Origin: Chrysochromulina parva
Taxonomy: Eukaryota; Haptophyta; Prymnesiales; Chrysochromulinaceae
Length of the DNA stretch: 41,805 nt
Assembly (NCBI GenBank): GCA_002887195.1
Contig: PJAB01000107.1
Location: 1 to 41,805, forward strand
Direction: 5' to 3'
A program made the position numbers and the translations under genes. This document shows, one piece after another, positions 1 to 9,483 of the stretch. The notes under the pieces are model-generated. The model was given only the letters and a program-made list of their open reading frames with translations, was not told where the DNA came from and searched no databases. Position 1 is the stretch's first letter. Every line of letters begins with the position of its first letter.

Positions 1-560
1 GGTGGCGATGGCGGTGGAGGAGTGGGAGGGGGCGAGGGCGGTGGGGGGGAGGGAGGGGGCGAGGGCGGTGGCGGTGAGGGTGGTGGATTTGGCGGCGGGT
101 TAGGGGGCTCCGAGGGCGGCGGAGACGGCGGCGGTGGCGAGGGTGGTGGTGGAGAGGGCGGAGGCGAGGGAGGCGGAGAGGGTGGCGGCGATGGAGGCGG
201 CGGAGAGGGCGGAGCCGGTGGCTTTGGTGGTCGCGACGGTGGTGTGGGCGGTGGCGACGGAGGTGGCGGCGATGGTGGTGGCGACGGAGGTGGTGGCGAA
301 GGCGGCGGCGAGGGCGGCGGCGGCGGCGACGGTGAGCCGGTCACCGCCGGTAGCACCAGGATGAGCAATGCGAGCGGCAAGTGTATCGCCACCCTTGCCA
401 CTCTTGCGACGCGGGCAGAGGCAGCAATGCTCCTAATTGACTTGGATGGCTGTTTGGAAAGATGTTGATCTTTCGCTTCATGGTTTATTCCAGCACGATG
501 GTTCGCCTGTGGTGCTCGATGATAGCCGGTGAGTGATGATGAGATTAACGAGTGTAGCAT
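1..560 (-). CDS. SPPPP-rich membrane or secreted protein, partial at left edge
   Basis: The gene reads leftward from an ATG at 558-560 and stays open to the window edge, so only the first 186 codons are seen. Residues 1-58 are hydrophilic and become basic near the end. Residues 59-75 (start IHLPLALLILVLP) form a hydrophobic segment that would act as a signal anchor or late signal peptide. From about residue 77 the chain is almost entirely Ser-Pro-Pro-Pro-Pro and related units (PPPPSPPP, SPPPP), as in extensins and algal cell-wall glycoproteins. The opposite strand is also open but encodes only Gly/Glu low complexity, so this strand is preferred because of the membrane segment and the known SPPPP motif. 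Function beyond a probable surface glycoprotein is unknown. The next gene to the right also combines a proline-rich tract with a membrane segment. Confidence 0.55.
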   Translation of the reverse strand, partial: MLHSLISSSLTGYHRAPQANHRAGINHEAKDQHLSKQPSKSIRSIAASARVARVARVAIHLPLALLILVLPAVTGSPSPPPPPSPPPSPPPPSPPPSPPPPSPPPTPPSRPPKPPAPPSPPPPSPPPSPPPSPPPSPPPPSPPPPSPPPSEPPNPPPNPPPSPPPPSPPPSPPPPSPPPTPPPPSP

Positions 561-1029
561 GGCCCGATCTATTATGGCCAGTGCACGGAGGGGCGTAGCA
601 AAGCTTGCACAAAACACGTCGCTCCGAGCCTTTCGTATACGGTAGTGTGGAGGCTGGAGCTGTTCGGATCGGTTGCGGGTTCGTCAATGGAAGTGGCGCA
701 TGCAAGTTGTAATTCTCTAGTGGAGCTCCGCAAAAAGAGCGTGAAAGAGGTGAATGAATGCAGGTTTTCGTTTTAGTCATTGAGCACGTGAACTCGTCAT
801 ACGTAGGAATCCTACCGAGATACATCAGACAGCCCGCGAGGGACGTCAAAGAACATACGTGTCACCCCTTTGGGTCAAACAAACACACACTCACGTTGTG
901 TTGAACAGTTGCAGCAGCACACACTCTCACGATGTGTCCTCTCTGCTGTGGGCAAGATGCAGCGCCATCTCCGATCAAGAGACTGCCTCGATTGATCTTC
1001 AGTTGAGCCGACATCGTATTTCGTGGACT
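561..1029. other. Intergenic region between two leftward genes
   Basis: No convincing gene. This stretch should hold the promoter of the left-edge proline-rich gene and the 3' flank of the next gene. It is less GC-rich than the coding DNA. Open frames here start at non-ATG codons and match no family I know. Confidence 0.5.
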
Positions 1030-2580
1030 CTACTTCTTGCCCCTCTTGGCCTCGGTGCGCAGGTGCAGCTTCTTCCTAGCCTCCTCAAGGCGTATGCGCT
1101 GAGCCTCCGAAGCCTCCTCTACTGCACGCGCCTCCGCCGCCTCTTTCGCCACCTTGGCCGCCGCCTTCTCCGCCTTCGCCGCCTTCTCCACAGCCGCCGC
1201 CTCGGCCACCGCCGCCTCGGCCGCCGCCGCCCCAGCCGCTGCCACGTCGGCCGCCGCCGCCCCGGCCGCCGCCGCGTCGGCCGCCATCGCCTCGGCCGCC
1301 GCCGCCTCAGCCGCAGCTGCCTCAGCCTCTTCTCTCGCCTTTGCATTCTCGGCTTCTTCTTCCACGCGCAACCCAGGTGAATCTTTGGCAGACTCGAGCC
1401 TCTCGCCCCCAATCCCATCCATCAGCCCTTTCTCCTGCTCAATCACTTTGTGCACAATCGGCGTCAGCTTCTGTGATGGAGGTCGGCCCGAGAAGCCGCC
1501 GAAAATAGAGGTCGCCACGCTGCCCGCAATGTTGTCTCGTCTTCGCTTGGGCGACGGCAGGGATGGCTTCAAAGGTACAGCTTTGGGGCTGAAGAGGGTT
1601 TGGAGCAAATTGGCGAGCGAACCAGGTGGCGAGTTTGACGGGGGTACCACGACCAGGATTCCGCGCGGGCTCTCGAGCTTCTTAAAGGCGGGGATGGGCG
1701 CCTTGATCGACTTGTGATTGGTGACCATCTTCTCGCCTTCCTCAATGTCGTGATCGAGCTTTGCCCGCCTCTCGCGCTCCAGCTGCTTGCGCTCATGGAT
1801 ACGGCGCACAGCGCTGCGCCGGGCGATCACGTCAGCTTCCCTGGCGAGAGCGAGCCTCCGCTTCTTCTCAAGCACCTCGAGCTCCTCGGCCTCGCGCTCG
1901 AGCCGCTCGCGCTCGACTCGTTCGTGCAACTGGCGCTGCCAGTCGCTGTTGCCTTTTGCAGCACTCTTGCTGTCCTCGGCTTGCGCGGGGTTCTCGTCCT
2001 TGAGCTCCTTATAGCCAAAGATGCACGGTAAGCAGCCGAAGAGGCGTGGCAAGCACGAGCAAAGAAGCGCGGAGCATAGGAAGAGTCCCAAGATGAGCGG
2101 CAGGTATGCTTGGTACTCGCCCGAGAGCTGCTGGGCAAAGATGAAGGCGTTGATTTGGGGCGACGAAGGAGGCAGCGGCGGCAACGGTGGGGGCGGAAGG
2201 GGCGGCGGCGACTGTGGGGGCGGAGAGGGAGGTGGCGATGGTTCAGGGGAAGGCGCCGGAGGATAGGGCGGCGGCGATGGTTCAGGAGAGGGCGGTGTCG
2301 GCGGCTCGGGCGGGAACGGAGAGGGGGGAGGCGGCGACGGCTCGGGTAGGAGCGGGGAGGACTGCGGCGATGGCCTGGGCGGGAACGGCGAGGGGATTTG
2401 CTGTTGGTGCTGCGGATGTCGACCAGAAAGGTAATCTATGGCGTGTGCATCCAGACCCTTGAGGCCATTCCCAACGGACCGTGCGCCAGGGTCGGAGTGG
2501 CTGGAATGGTTCGAATCGGCGAGCTCGTGATCAAACGGGTTGTGCAAATCTCCCCCCTCCACGGCATCGCTCAGAATCAT
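1030..2580 (-). CDS. Proline-rich single-pass membrane protein with Ala-rich coiled-coil tail
   Basis: Encodes 516 residues from the ATG at 2578-2580; the frame is open further upstream but only from a TTG. Residues 1-50 are hydrophilic. Residues 50-140 are a Pro-rich tract of PSPPP, EPSPPP and PPLPP units. Residues about 150-185 form one membrane span (LPLILGLFLCSALLC) followed by a cluster of cysteines (CSCLPRLFGCLPC), which suggests palmitoylation next to the membrane. Residues 190-290 are a highly charged Arg/Glu coiled coil. The C-terminal third is Ala/Glu repeats with a basic end (KRGKK). No signal peptide is visible. No enzymatic domain is recognised. The plan suggests a surface or organelle membrane protein with an exposed proline-rich arm and a cytoplasmic rod; this is inference. 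Confidence 0.7.
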   Translation of the reverse strand: MILSDAVEGGDLHNPFDHELADSNHSSHSDPGARSVGNGLKGLDAHAIDYLSGRHPQHQQQIPSPFPPRPSPQSSPLLPEPSPPPPSPFPPEPPTPPSPEPSPPPYPPAPSPEPSPPPSPPPQSPPPLPPPPLPPLPPSSPQINAFIFAQQLSGEYQAYLPLILGLFLCSALLCSCLPRLFGCLPCIFGYKELKDENPAQAEDSKSAAKGNSDWQRQLHERVERERLEREAEELEVLEKKRRLALAREADVIARRSAVRRIHERKQLERERRAKLDHDIEEGEKMVTNHKSIKAPIPAFKKLESPRGILVVVPPSNSPPGSLANLLQTLFSPKAVPLKPSLPSPKRRRDNIAGSVATSIFGGFSGRPPSQKLTPIVHKVIEQEKGLMDGIGGERLESAKDSPGLRVEEEAENAKAREEAEAAAAEAAAAEAMAADAAAAGAAAADVAAAGAAAAEAAVAEAAAVEKAAKAEKAAAKVAKEAAEARAVEEASEAQRIRLEEARKKLHLRTEAKRGKK

Positions 2581-2854
2581 CGCGAGTCGGCGAAGATCGT
2601 AAGCCCCGAACTCGCGTGCGCGTTTAGAACTTGTCCTACTTTGACAACTTCGTAAGTTCAAAATTTTCGGAAATTCCTGGGTCTCCGTGAGCGAGCACGT
2701 CTCCCCCCCGTACGCTCACCCAGTACGGGAGCGCCTATAGAAAAGCAACCATGTGGGCCAAACCGTCGCGGGAGATCACACTCAGGAGATGGAGGGGACG
2801 GTCAAAACACCGAACTCGACAGTCGTTGTGGCTGGCGCCAAGCGAGCCGCTCTT

Positions 2855-3622
2855 TCAAAGTCGCTGCGCCAGGAAAGCAACCGCCAAGATCACCAGAGTC
2901 GAGGCCCCCACCATGAGCAACTGCATGCCGCCTAGATGCCCTGCTGGCGATGCCTCAACGACCTGGTCCATCTCAGGCGCCTCATCATGCTCCGATGGAT
3001 GCATGATGAGTTCCGGGAAGAGCTCGCAAAAGATGGGCGACTTGCGGTTGAATGCGTGCGAGGCCAATGCGAGCCGTCTGCGCTCCGCCTCGCTGGTCTC
3101 GATGCTCCCTACAGTTGGCGTCGCTTCGAGCATGAAAGAGAGCACACCGTTGAGAATCGAGGCCACTGACCATGCGGGTACCCATGTCTCCGGGTGGAAG
3201 TCGCTCATGGAGAGGCACAGACGAGTGTTCGTCGCGAAGCGTCCACTGCGCGAGAAGATGGCAGATCGGGATGAGTCATGAGCAGAAGGCGAAGACAGGT
3301 CGCAGGGGCAGCGGGCTCACTTGGGTGTCAGCATCATGATCGCGGGTGGCTTGTATGGATAATCAGCCGGGAAGACAAGCTTGCCGTGGTATCGGCCTCC
3401 TGCATAGGGTGTGTCCTTTGGACCCTTGATGACAAAATGCCACTCAAGCATGTTTTGTGGCCTGTTGGGGGCAGTGAGTAAGTGTGAGCAGAACGAGGTC
3501 CATCGGCAATGGAGCATGACTCGATGCTCGAACCTTGGGTGTGCCGCAATATCTGGCAATGGGTCAGCTCCTAGCCGCACGTATTCCTTTTGCAGCCTCA
3601 GGAGGCACGGACGCGACCCCAT
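2855..3622 (-). CDS. UBE2J2: Tail-anchored ubiquitin-conjugating enzyme E2, UBE2J/UBC6 type
   Basis: Three exons (3534-3622, 3321-3461, 2855-3245) join without a frame break to give 206 residues. The UBC fold starts at LQKEYVRL. It carries the [10 protein letters not shown] strand, the YHGKLVFP segment and the active-site region TPNGRF...TRLCLS with catalytic Cys87. As in all UBC6/UBE2J enzymes the usual HPN motif is replaced, here by TPN. FHPETW and GSIETS are further family marks. The last 20 residues ([19 protein letters not shown]) are a C-terminal membrane anchor. Known family members sit in the ER membrane and ubiquitinate misfolded proteins for ER-associated degradation. The ATG at 3620-3622 is the first true ATG in frame. 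The gene is divergent from the topoisomerase gene, 274 bp away. Confidence 0.93.
3246..3320 (-). other. Intron 2 of the UBE2J gene (75 nt)
   Basis: GT-AG intron, GTGAGCC...TCGCGCAG. Splicing joins [16 protein letters not shown] across the active site. Reading through would hit TGA at once. Confidence 0.9.
3462..3533 (-). other. Intron 1 of the UBE2J gene (72 nt)
   Basis: GT-AG intron, GTTCGAGC...CCAACAG. Splicing restores [13 protein letters not shown], which matches the family. The intron length is a multiple of three and contains no in-frame stop, so its retention would insert 24 residues. Confidence 0.88.
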
Positions 3623-3896
3623 GTGAAAGCGACGCTCCACGTCTCGCACGAAATCCTTCCGCTCACGCCCATCCCGAAATTGCGCTGAAACAGAATCTGA
3701 ACAGTACTTCGTTCTCCAACGAATCGCCGCTCCACTCGACAATCAGGTGTGTGCGACACCGTGGCCATGCTACCGACGATTCGAAATTCCACGTTTCGTC
3801 ATCTTCTGCCGCGCAGTGCCCCTTCGCCAGCCGAGAAGCCGAAGGCGCGCCGCAGCCAGTCGAGGCGGCGCAGAGCAACGCTCCAAGCTTTCTCCG
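3623..3896. promoter_or_regulatory. Shared divergent promoter region, UBE2J and TOP6A
   Basis: The two start codons lie 274 bp apart head to head, so both promoters must sit here or overlap the 5' ends. No clear TATA box is seen. Confidence 0.5.
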
Positions 3897-5296
3897 ATGC
3901 CTCCCGCTAAGCGCCAAGCCGCAGCACCTCTCGAGCCACCCAGCGGCTGGACCGTTGATGCCGTGCTCAAGAACGTCAAGAAGCTCAGGACTACGATGGG
4001 CGATCAGGCAGCTGGCAAGCAGACGCTCGCGGATGTGGGCGTATCGGGCGTCACCAAGGAGGTGATTGCCATGGATCGCCACCTGGTCACGCGCGCGATC
4101 GAGCGCATCGCGATGGACGCGGCGCTCACCATCATGCGCGGTGAGGGCTTCAGCTACACGATGCCTGTGCGCACGGCCTCGAACATGCTGTACGTGCCCG
4201 AGCTGGACCGGCTTGTACTCAAGGACAAGATGCTCGAGCGCGTCTTCGCGAACGCGTCGGCCGCTCGCAAGACGGCTATCACCACGCGCGTGCTCCAGCT
4301 CGTCCTCGAGCTGTGCGGGCGCGGCATCCATGTGACGAAGCGCGACCTCTTCTACACGGACGTGAAGCTCTTCAAGCAGCAGACCGAGTCGGACGACGTG
4401 CTCGACGACGCCGCGTGCATGATCGGGTGCACACGCTCGTCGCTGAACGTCGTCGCCTCCGAGAAGGGCATCGTCGTCGGCAGGATCATCTTTGAGGACG
4501 ATGGCGACACGATCGACTGCACCAAGATGGGCGTGGGAGGCAAGGCGATCCCGCCGTCGATCGACCGCGTGACGAGCATTCGCGGCGACGCGCAGTTCAT
4601 CCTTCTCATTGAAAAGGATGCTGCGTTCATGCGCCTCGCCGAAGATCGCTTCTACAACACGTACCCTTGCGTGATCATGACCGGGAAGGGGCAGCCTGAC
4701 GTGGCAACACGTCTCTTCCTCAACAAGGTGCGTGCCGGCCGGCGGGGGCGGCGGGGGCGGCTGCGAGGATGGCTGGGGATCTGCCTTCGAGCTCCTCTGC
4801 GTGCCAGCGAGAGTCACTTGGAGGCTCTCACTTCGAGTCCCAGTGAGTGCCACTGAGTCCCCTCGGCTGCGCCCGGCCTGTCCTCTCGCACCAGGTGCGC
4901 GCGACGCTCAACATACCGGTGCTCGGGCTCTTCGACGCGGACCCGTACGGGCTCAAGATCCTCTCGGTGTACATGAAGGGCTCCAAGAACATGTCGTACG
5001 ACGCCATCAACCTCACCACGCCCGACATCAAATGGCTCGGGGTGCGCCCGTCCGACCTCGACAAGTACCAGATCCCCAAGCAGTGCCGGCTCGAGATGAC
5101 AGAGCACGACATCAAGGAGGGCAAACAGCTGCTCACCGAGGAGTTCATCAAGTCCAATCCCGAGTGGCACAAGGAGCTCGAGCTCATGGTGCGCTCCAAG
5201 GTCAAGGCCGAGATCCAGGCGCTCTCATCGTTTGGGTTCCAGTACCTGTCCAAAGAGTACCTGCCGCGGAAGCTCAAGGAGGGCGATTGGATCTGA
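3897..5296 (+). CDS. TOP6A: DNA topoisomerase VI subunit A, plant SPO11-3 type
   Basis: Two exons (3897-4727 and 4895-5296) give 410 residues, close to the length of plant SPO11-3. Catalytic Tyr153 lies in KRDLFYTD, in the winged-helix region. The Toprim residues are present: Glu239 in EKDAAF, and Asp291 and Asp293 in DADPYG. Long stretches such as [24 protein letters not shown] and [11 protein letters not shown] are typical of the SPO11-3 branch rather than of meiotic SPO11-1/2. With subunit B this enzyme makes transient double-strand breaks to decatenate DNA; in plants it is needed for endoreduplication. No subunit B gene is in the window. The frame is open upstream to a GTG at 3747, but the first ATG is at 3897. 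Confidence 0.95.
4728..4894 (+). other. Intron of the TOP6A gene (167 nt)
   Basis: The donor is AAG|GTGCGTGC and the acceptor is CACCAG|GTGCGCGC. Splicing gives [13 protein letters not shown], matching the family. The ten bases at the two junctions (AGGTGCGTGC and AGGTGCGCGC) differ by one base, so the intron is flanked by an imperfect direct repeat carrying AGGT. Confidence 0.92.
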
Positions 5297-5372
5297 CTAG
5301 GATGGGTTTCTCTCAGTACGCACGCGAACTAACTTCTCTCGATGTGTCTGAATTCACAGCATGTTTTCACAC

Positions 5373-5380
5373 TATATAAG
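5373..5380 (+). promoter_or_regulatory. Candidate TATA box of the Na+/Ca2+ exchanger gene
   Basis: TATATAAG stands in a short AT-rich stretch about 97 bp upstream of the ATG at 5477 and 77 bp after the TOP6A stop codon. Confidence 0.5.
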
Positions 5381-5476
5381 TTTTTAAGTCCCAAATGAGA
5401 AAACTTTTTTTCGCGACTTCGCACTCTCTCCTCCGCCGACAGAGCGTTCAGCCCGCTGGACGAGGACGTGGAGCTC

Positions 5477-8400
5477 ATGCCAGTCGAGCGTCAAGAGCAT
5501 GGCAGCCCGGCAAGCGTGGCGACGACCAAAACGGCGCACCGTCGTGAGGACGCGAAGCCGTTGCTGGGCGCACCGGCCAGAAGCGACGCCGAGATGTGGC
5601 AGCTTGACGCCCCACCTTCTTCCATCAGCCCAGGCCGTCGAAAGTTTTTCCACAACGGCCCCGTCAGGAGCCCCGATGGCCCCAAAGCGCCCAGCAGCGC
5701 ACCGGCAGACCGAGGTACGGAGCGCGGAGCTGGTCGGTCCTGGTTCGACAAAGCAGCGTTTGCGCGCTTCACCTCGTGGGCGCAGGATGTGCTGTCCGGC
5801 GAGGAGGGATACGGTTGCATCAGCACGCGCCTCATCATCGCGCTCTCCTGCGTGGGCATCGGCGCAGTTGTCTGCCTCATCTACAACGTGGGGGGCGTGG
5901 GCGAAGTACTCAGCGCGAAGGCGTCATTTGTGTTGCAGGAGCTCGTTGTCTTGCTAACCAACGCGGCTGCGGGCCTGGACGCAGCGTGGCAGACCGCGTG
6001 GCAGGGCGTGGGCGCCGTTGCACTCGGCGCGTGGGGAAGGCTGTCTTCACTCGCCTCGGAGGAAACGTGGACAGCCATCCTCGCGTGGTTCACGGACACG
6101 GAGTCGGAGGCGTGCCCTGATGGTCTGCTGATCCCGGGGCCGGCGCCCTCGCGCTCAGGGACGCTCGTGACGTTGCTTCTGCTCCTGTGGGCATTTGTGG
6201 CGACCGCCATCGGTGCGGACATCTTTATGGAAGCGATCGAGTTCATCACTTCGCAGGAGGTCAGCACGGTCGTCTCCTTACCCGGCGGCAAGAGCAAGAC
6301 GCTCACCCACAAGGTGTGGAACGCGACGGTGGCCAACCTGTCGCTGATGGCGCTCGGCACCTCCTCGCCGGAGATTCTGCTCTCGATCATCGAGATTGTG
6401 GGAACGGGCTTTTACGCGGGCGAGCTCGGGCCTTCGTGTATCGTAGGCTCGGCTGCCTTCAACCTGATGATGATTTCGGGCTTGTGCGTGGTCGCACTGC
6501 CGGCGGGCCAAGGGCGGTACATTCGGCAGACCTCGGTCTTCTACATCACCTCCGCCGCCTCGTGCTTCGCCTACTTCTGGCTGTATCTGATCCTCGTGCA
6601 GCTCACGCCCGATATCGTCACGCCCATCGAGGGACTTCTCACGCTCTTCTTCTTCCCCATGCTCGTCCTCGTCGCGTACCAGGCCGACGTGGGCACCCTC
6701 GGCACACTGCCGGGCTGGATCCAGCGCCCTCTGGACGTGGTCTGGGCGGTGAACGACGAGCCGTACGTCTTCGTGGAGGGCGTCGGCATCAAGGAGCGGC
6801 GCGTTCTTGGCATTGAGGGGAGCGTTGGCTCGGATGCGTACATCAAGCGCTCGCAGGCCTACTATCGACGCACGACGCTCGGAGCGCGCCAGAAGCGTCG
6901 CGAGCGCCAGCCGCTCTGGGTCGCCATGGCCAACATGAAGACGCGCTCGCTGCTCGCGGTCGGCAGCTCGGAGTTTGAGATCGGCGCATCGCAGTACAGC
7001 GTAGTGGCCACCGACCGGCGCGTCCTCATCGACATCTTCCGCACGGGCGCGACGACGGAGGCGGCCTCGGTGCACTACGAGGTGACGCTCGGCCGTATCG
7101 CGGGCGAGTCTGGCGCGAGCCAGATCGCGTGCGAGGGGTTCGTGCTATTCGAGCCCTCGCAGCAGAGGTCGACGCTCGTGATCGAGGTGCTCCCCGAGGA
7201 CATCGAGCTCGCACGCAAGAGTCGCGAGTCGTTCGAGGCCAAAGAGCTGGACGCCCAAAGTGCCACCGGGCATCAGCATTCGACTGCCGCTCAGCGTGCT
7301 CGAGAGGAGGCGAATGCGGCCGAGAGGGCGCGTTACAAGCTGGCGAAGATGGCGTCGCCCACCAAGGTGGTGCAGCCGGCCGACGCCATCTTCCTGGTGC
7401 GCATCGACCAGCCCTCGGCTGGCGCCACGGTCGGCCCCGTGAGCGAGACGGCCGTCGTCGTCGAGGACGAGGCCTCTCCGGGGGTCTTCTCTCTAGAGAG
7501 CGACAGGGTGGTGGTCAAAGAGGACGCAGGCAAGGCGACGCTGACTGTACGACGCGACCACGGCGCCAAGGGCGTTGTGAGTGTTCGCGTCAAGACCAAG
7601 AACGGGAACGCCGTTGCACCCGCCGACTACTTGCCCGTCGACACGGTGCTAACCTTCAGAGACCAGCAGAGGACCGCGAGTATCGACGTGCTGCTCGTCA
7701 AGGACAAGTCTTACGAGGGGGATGAGTCGTTTCAGGTGATCTTCTCGGACGCGACGGGTGGCGCCACGTTCCATCCGGACAGCAACGGCTACCCACAGCG
7801 CGCCTTCGCGACCGTCGTCATCACGTGCGATGATCCGGTCGATTGCGGCTCGGCTCTCCTCGTGCGCTTCTGCGGCTTCAACTCCGACGTGTGTGCGCTC
7901 GTCATGGAGGCCTGGTACGCTCAATTCGAGGACGCGCTCACCTATGACCGCGACGGGAGCCTGCTCGGCCACCTCGTCGCGCTGCCCTGGAAGCTCTTCT
8001 TCGCGCTGGCGCCGCCGACCGCCCTGGCGGGCGGTTGGGCCTGCTTCGTCGTGGCGCTCTCGATGATTGGCATACTCACGGCGCTGATCGGCGACCTCGC
8101 ATCGCACCTCGGCTGCTGCCTGGGCATCAGCAAGGCCATTACGGCCATCACCTTCGTCGCGGTCGGCACCTCGCTCCCCGACACCTTCGCCTCGATGAAG
8201 GCCGCGCGCGAGGAAGAATATGCCGATGCGTCCCTCGGCAACGTCACCGGCTCGAATAGCGTCAACGTCTTCCTCGGCCTCGGGCTGCCCTGGGCCATGG
8301 CTGCCGTCTACTGGTCCGCTCCTTCATTCTTTCCCTATATCTGGGGGGGTCATCCCGAGGAGAGCACGTGGCGCGTGCGCTATGCTGGCGAGTCGTGGTA

Positions 8401-8626
8401 CAACGACGGGATGCCGCTCAGCTTCGCTGTGCCCGCGGGTGATCTTGGCTACACCGTCTTCATGTTCTTGCTCTGTGCGATGGTCACGCTGGGCATTATC
8501 TTCCTGCGCCGCGCCGTCTTCGGCGTCGAGTTGGGCGGGCCGCAGCCGTGGGCCTCGCTCACCTTTGTGGTGTTCGCAGGCCTCTGGGTCTTCTACTTGA
8601 GCGCGTGCATCGTCAACGGCACCTGA
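5477..8626 (+). CDS. SLC8-type Na+/Ca2+ exchanger with Calx-beta domains
   Basis: Encodes 1049 residues from the first true ATG; the frame opens three codons earlier at a GTG. After a cytosolic N-terminus of about 100 residues comes a first membrane block. Its alpha-1 repeat includes ATVANLSLMALGTSSPEI and GPSCIVGSAAFN (around residue 294). A large loop follows with two Calx-beta folds: an interrupted one at about 510-665 and a clear one at about 668-765 (SPGVFSLESDRVVVKED, DESFQVIF). The second membrane block holds the alpha-2 repeat, VAVGTSLPDTFAS and GNVTGSNSVNVFLG (around residue 896). These motifs match animal NCX proteins more closely than plant CAX exchangers. The family exchanges Na+ for Ca2+ across the plasma membrane, and the Calx-beta domains sense Ca2+. 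The gene is intronless here. Confidence 0.94.
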   Translation: MPVERQEHGSPASVATTKTAHRREDAKPLLGAPARSDAEMWQLDAPPSSISPGRRKFFHNGPVRSPDGPKAPSSAPADRGTERGAGRSWFDKAAFARFTSWAQDVLSGEEGYGCISTRLIIALSCVGIGAVVCLIYNVGGVGEVLSAKASFVLQELVVLLTNAAAGLDAAWQTAWQGVGAVALGAWGRLSSLASEETWTAILAWFTDTESEACPDGLLIPGPAPSRSGTLVTLLLLLWAFVATAIGADIFMEAIEFITSQEVSTVVSLPGGKSKTLTHKVWNATVANLSLMALGTSSPEILLSIIEIVGTGFYAGELGPSCIVGSAAFNLMMISGLCVVALPAGQGRYIRQTSVFYITSAASCFAYFWLYLILVQLTPDIVTPIEGLLTLFFFPMLVLVAYQADVGTLGTLPGWIQRPLDVVWAVNDEPYVFVEGVGIKERRVLGIEGSVGSDAYIKRSQAYYRRTTLGARQKRRERQPLWVAMANMKTRSLLAVGSSEFEIGASQYSVVATDRRVLIDIFRTGATTEAASVHYEVTLGRIAGESGASQIACEGFVLFEPSQQRSTLVIEVLPEDIELARKSRESFEAKELDAQSATGHQHSTAAQRAREEANAAERARYKLAKMASPTKVVQPADAIFLVRIDQPSAGATVGPVSETAVVVEDEASPGVFSLESDRVVVKEDAGKATLTVRRDHGAKGVVSVRVKTKNGNAVAPADYLPVDTVLTFRDQQRTASIDVLLVKDKSYEGDESFQVIFSDATGGATFHPDSNGYPQRAFATVVITCDDPVDCGSALLVRFCGFNSDVCALVMEAWYAQFEDALTYDRDGSLLGHLVALPWKLFFALAPPTALAGGWACFVVALSMIGILTALIGDLASHLGCCLGISKAITAITFVAVGTSLPDTFASMKAAREEEYADASLGNVTGSNSVNVFLGLGLPWAMAAVYWSAPSFFPYIWGGHPEESTWRVRYAGESWYNDGMPLSFAVPAGDLGYTVFMFLLCAMVTLGIIFLRRAVFGVELGGPQPWASLTFVVFAGLWVFYLSACIVNGT

Positions 8627-9483
8627 GCAGAGCTGCATGTGTCGATGCATGCGCGGCCCTTGTCGTCATCTCTCAACTGACCAGTAATAGCTTCTACGGC
8701 CGTGAATACGGCAGGGGACTCGTGGAGGACGACGTGGCATGCGGTGCTCTGCGCCCAGCGCGGGTAATGACCCTGCTGTTGTGCTCAACATGCTTGCGTA
8801 TCAGATCCTCGATTGACGGCCTTGAGACAGTTGTGCGATGACACGTTGTGCTCGTGAAGATGAAGAGTGTTGTGTGGACATATTGAGGACACACGAAAGG
8901 AATGAAAGCGCCTCCCAGTGTGTGTGGTAAACTTTGTATAACACTTCGGAACGGCAGCGGCTCGGACCGCGCGTCGCTGCACGCTGGCGCGCGCGGGAGC
9001 GGCGCGGGGGGCCCGGTCTTGCAAAGTCGCCGGGGGAGCCGGGAGCGCCGGGACGAGCCGGTGCACGACGTTCGACTTCGAGCGTTCGAGTATCGAGAAT
9101 CGGCGTCTTGACGATGACATATTGTATGGAAGCCGAGCCGTCCACAACGCCTTTCAACGGATGCCGCCCCCGGCCGCGGCCCCGCGAAGCACACGGTGGA
9201 ACTCGACGGCGGAACCCGCCCGCCGGCCGAGACCTCGAGCACGCGCGCAACCGCGATACGTCCTTCCGCGCCCCTCCACACGTCACGCTCGGGCCCACCC
9301 GCGCTATACCGTGCGGCGCGGTGCGAGACGGTGGTGGAATGAGCGCGGACGGAGGGACCGCGAACTAGCTGTGACTGACTGACTGTGCTACAGGAACCGC
9401 GCGTGGACATGTTGATGTTCTCCGATCAGTGCGATGTGCGTTCTCTAGCGTCGCCTCAAATCGACAAATGGTCGTGGCGCACG
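8627..9483. other. Convergent intergenic region without a supported gene
   Basis: This lies between the stop of the exchanger (+) and the stop of the FYVE-SYLF gene (-). The first 300 bp are of mixed composition; 8940-9370 is very GC-rich. Both strands have open frames here, but with no domain, membrane segment or coherent start. It probably holds two 3' untranslated regions. Confidence 0.5.

Noticed and set aside
22..468. Gly/Glu-rich open frame on the + strand
   Set aside because: It is the complement of the SPPPP-coding sequence; it starts and continues in low complexity with no other feature.
478..849. 123-codon open frame on the - strand
   Set aside because: It starts at TTG, overlaps the 5' end of the left-edge gene in another frame, and shows no domain.
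4740..4765. GGGGGCGG runs in the TOP6A intron as a possible regulatory G-quadruplex
   Set aside because: Such runs are common at this GC content and nothing else supports a role.
3663..4853. 396-codon open frame antisense to TOP6A
   Set aside because: High GC at third positions opens the opposite strand; the sense frame has conserved catalytic motifs, the antisense has none.
9040..9110. GTTCGA-like strings suggesting a tRNA T-loop
   Set aside because: No matching acceptor stem, anticodon arm or D-arm could be drawn.
8694..9410. 238-codon open frame in the gap after the exchanger gene
   Set aside because: No domain, Arg/Ser/Pro-rich, non-conserved look; more likely untranslated sequence.
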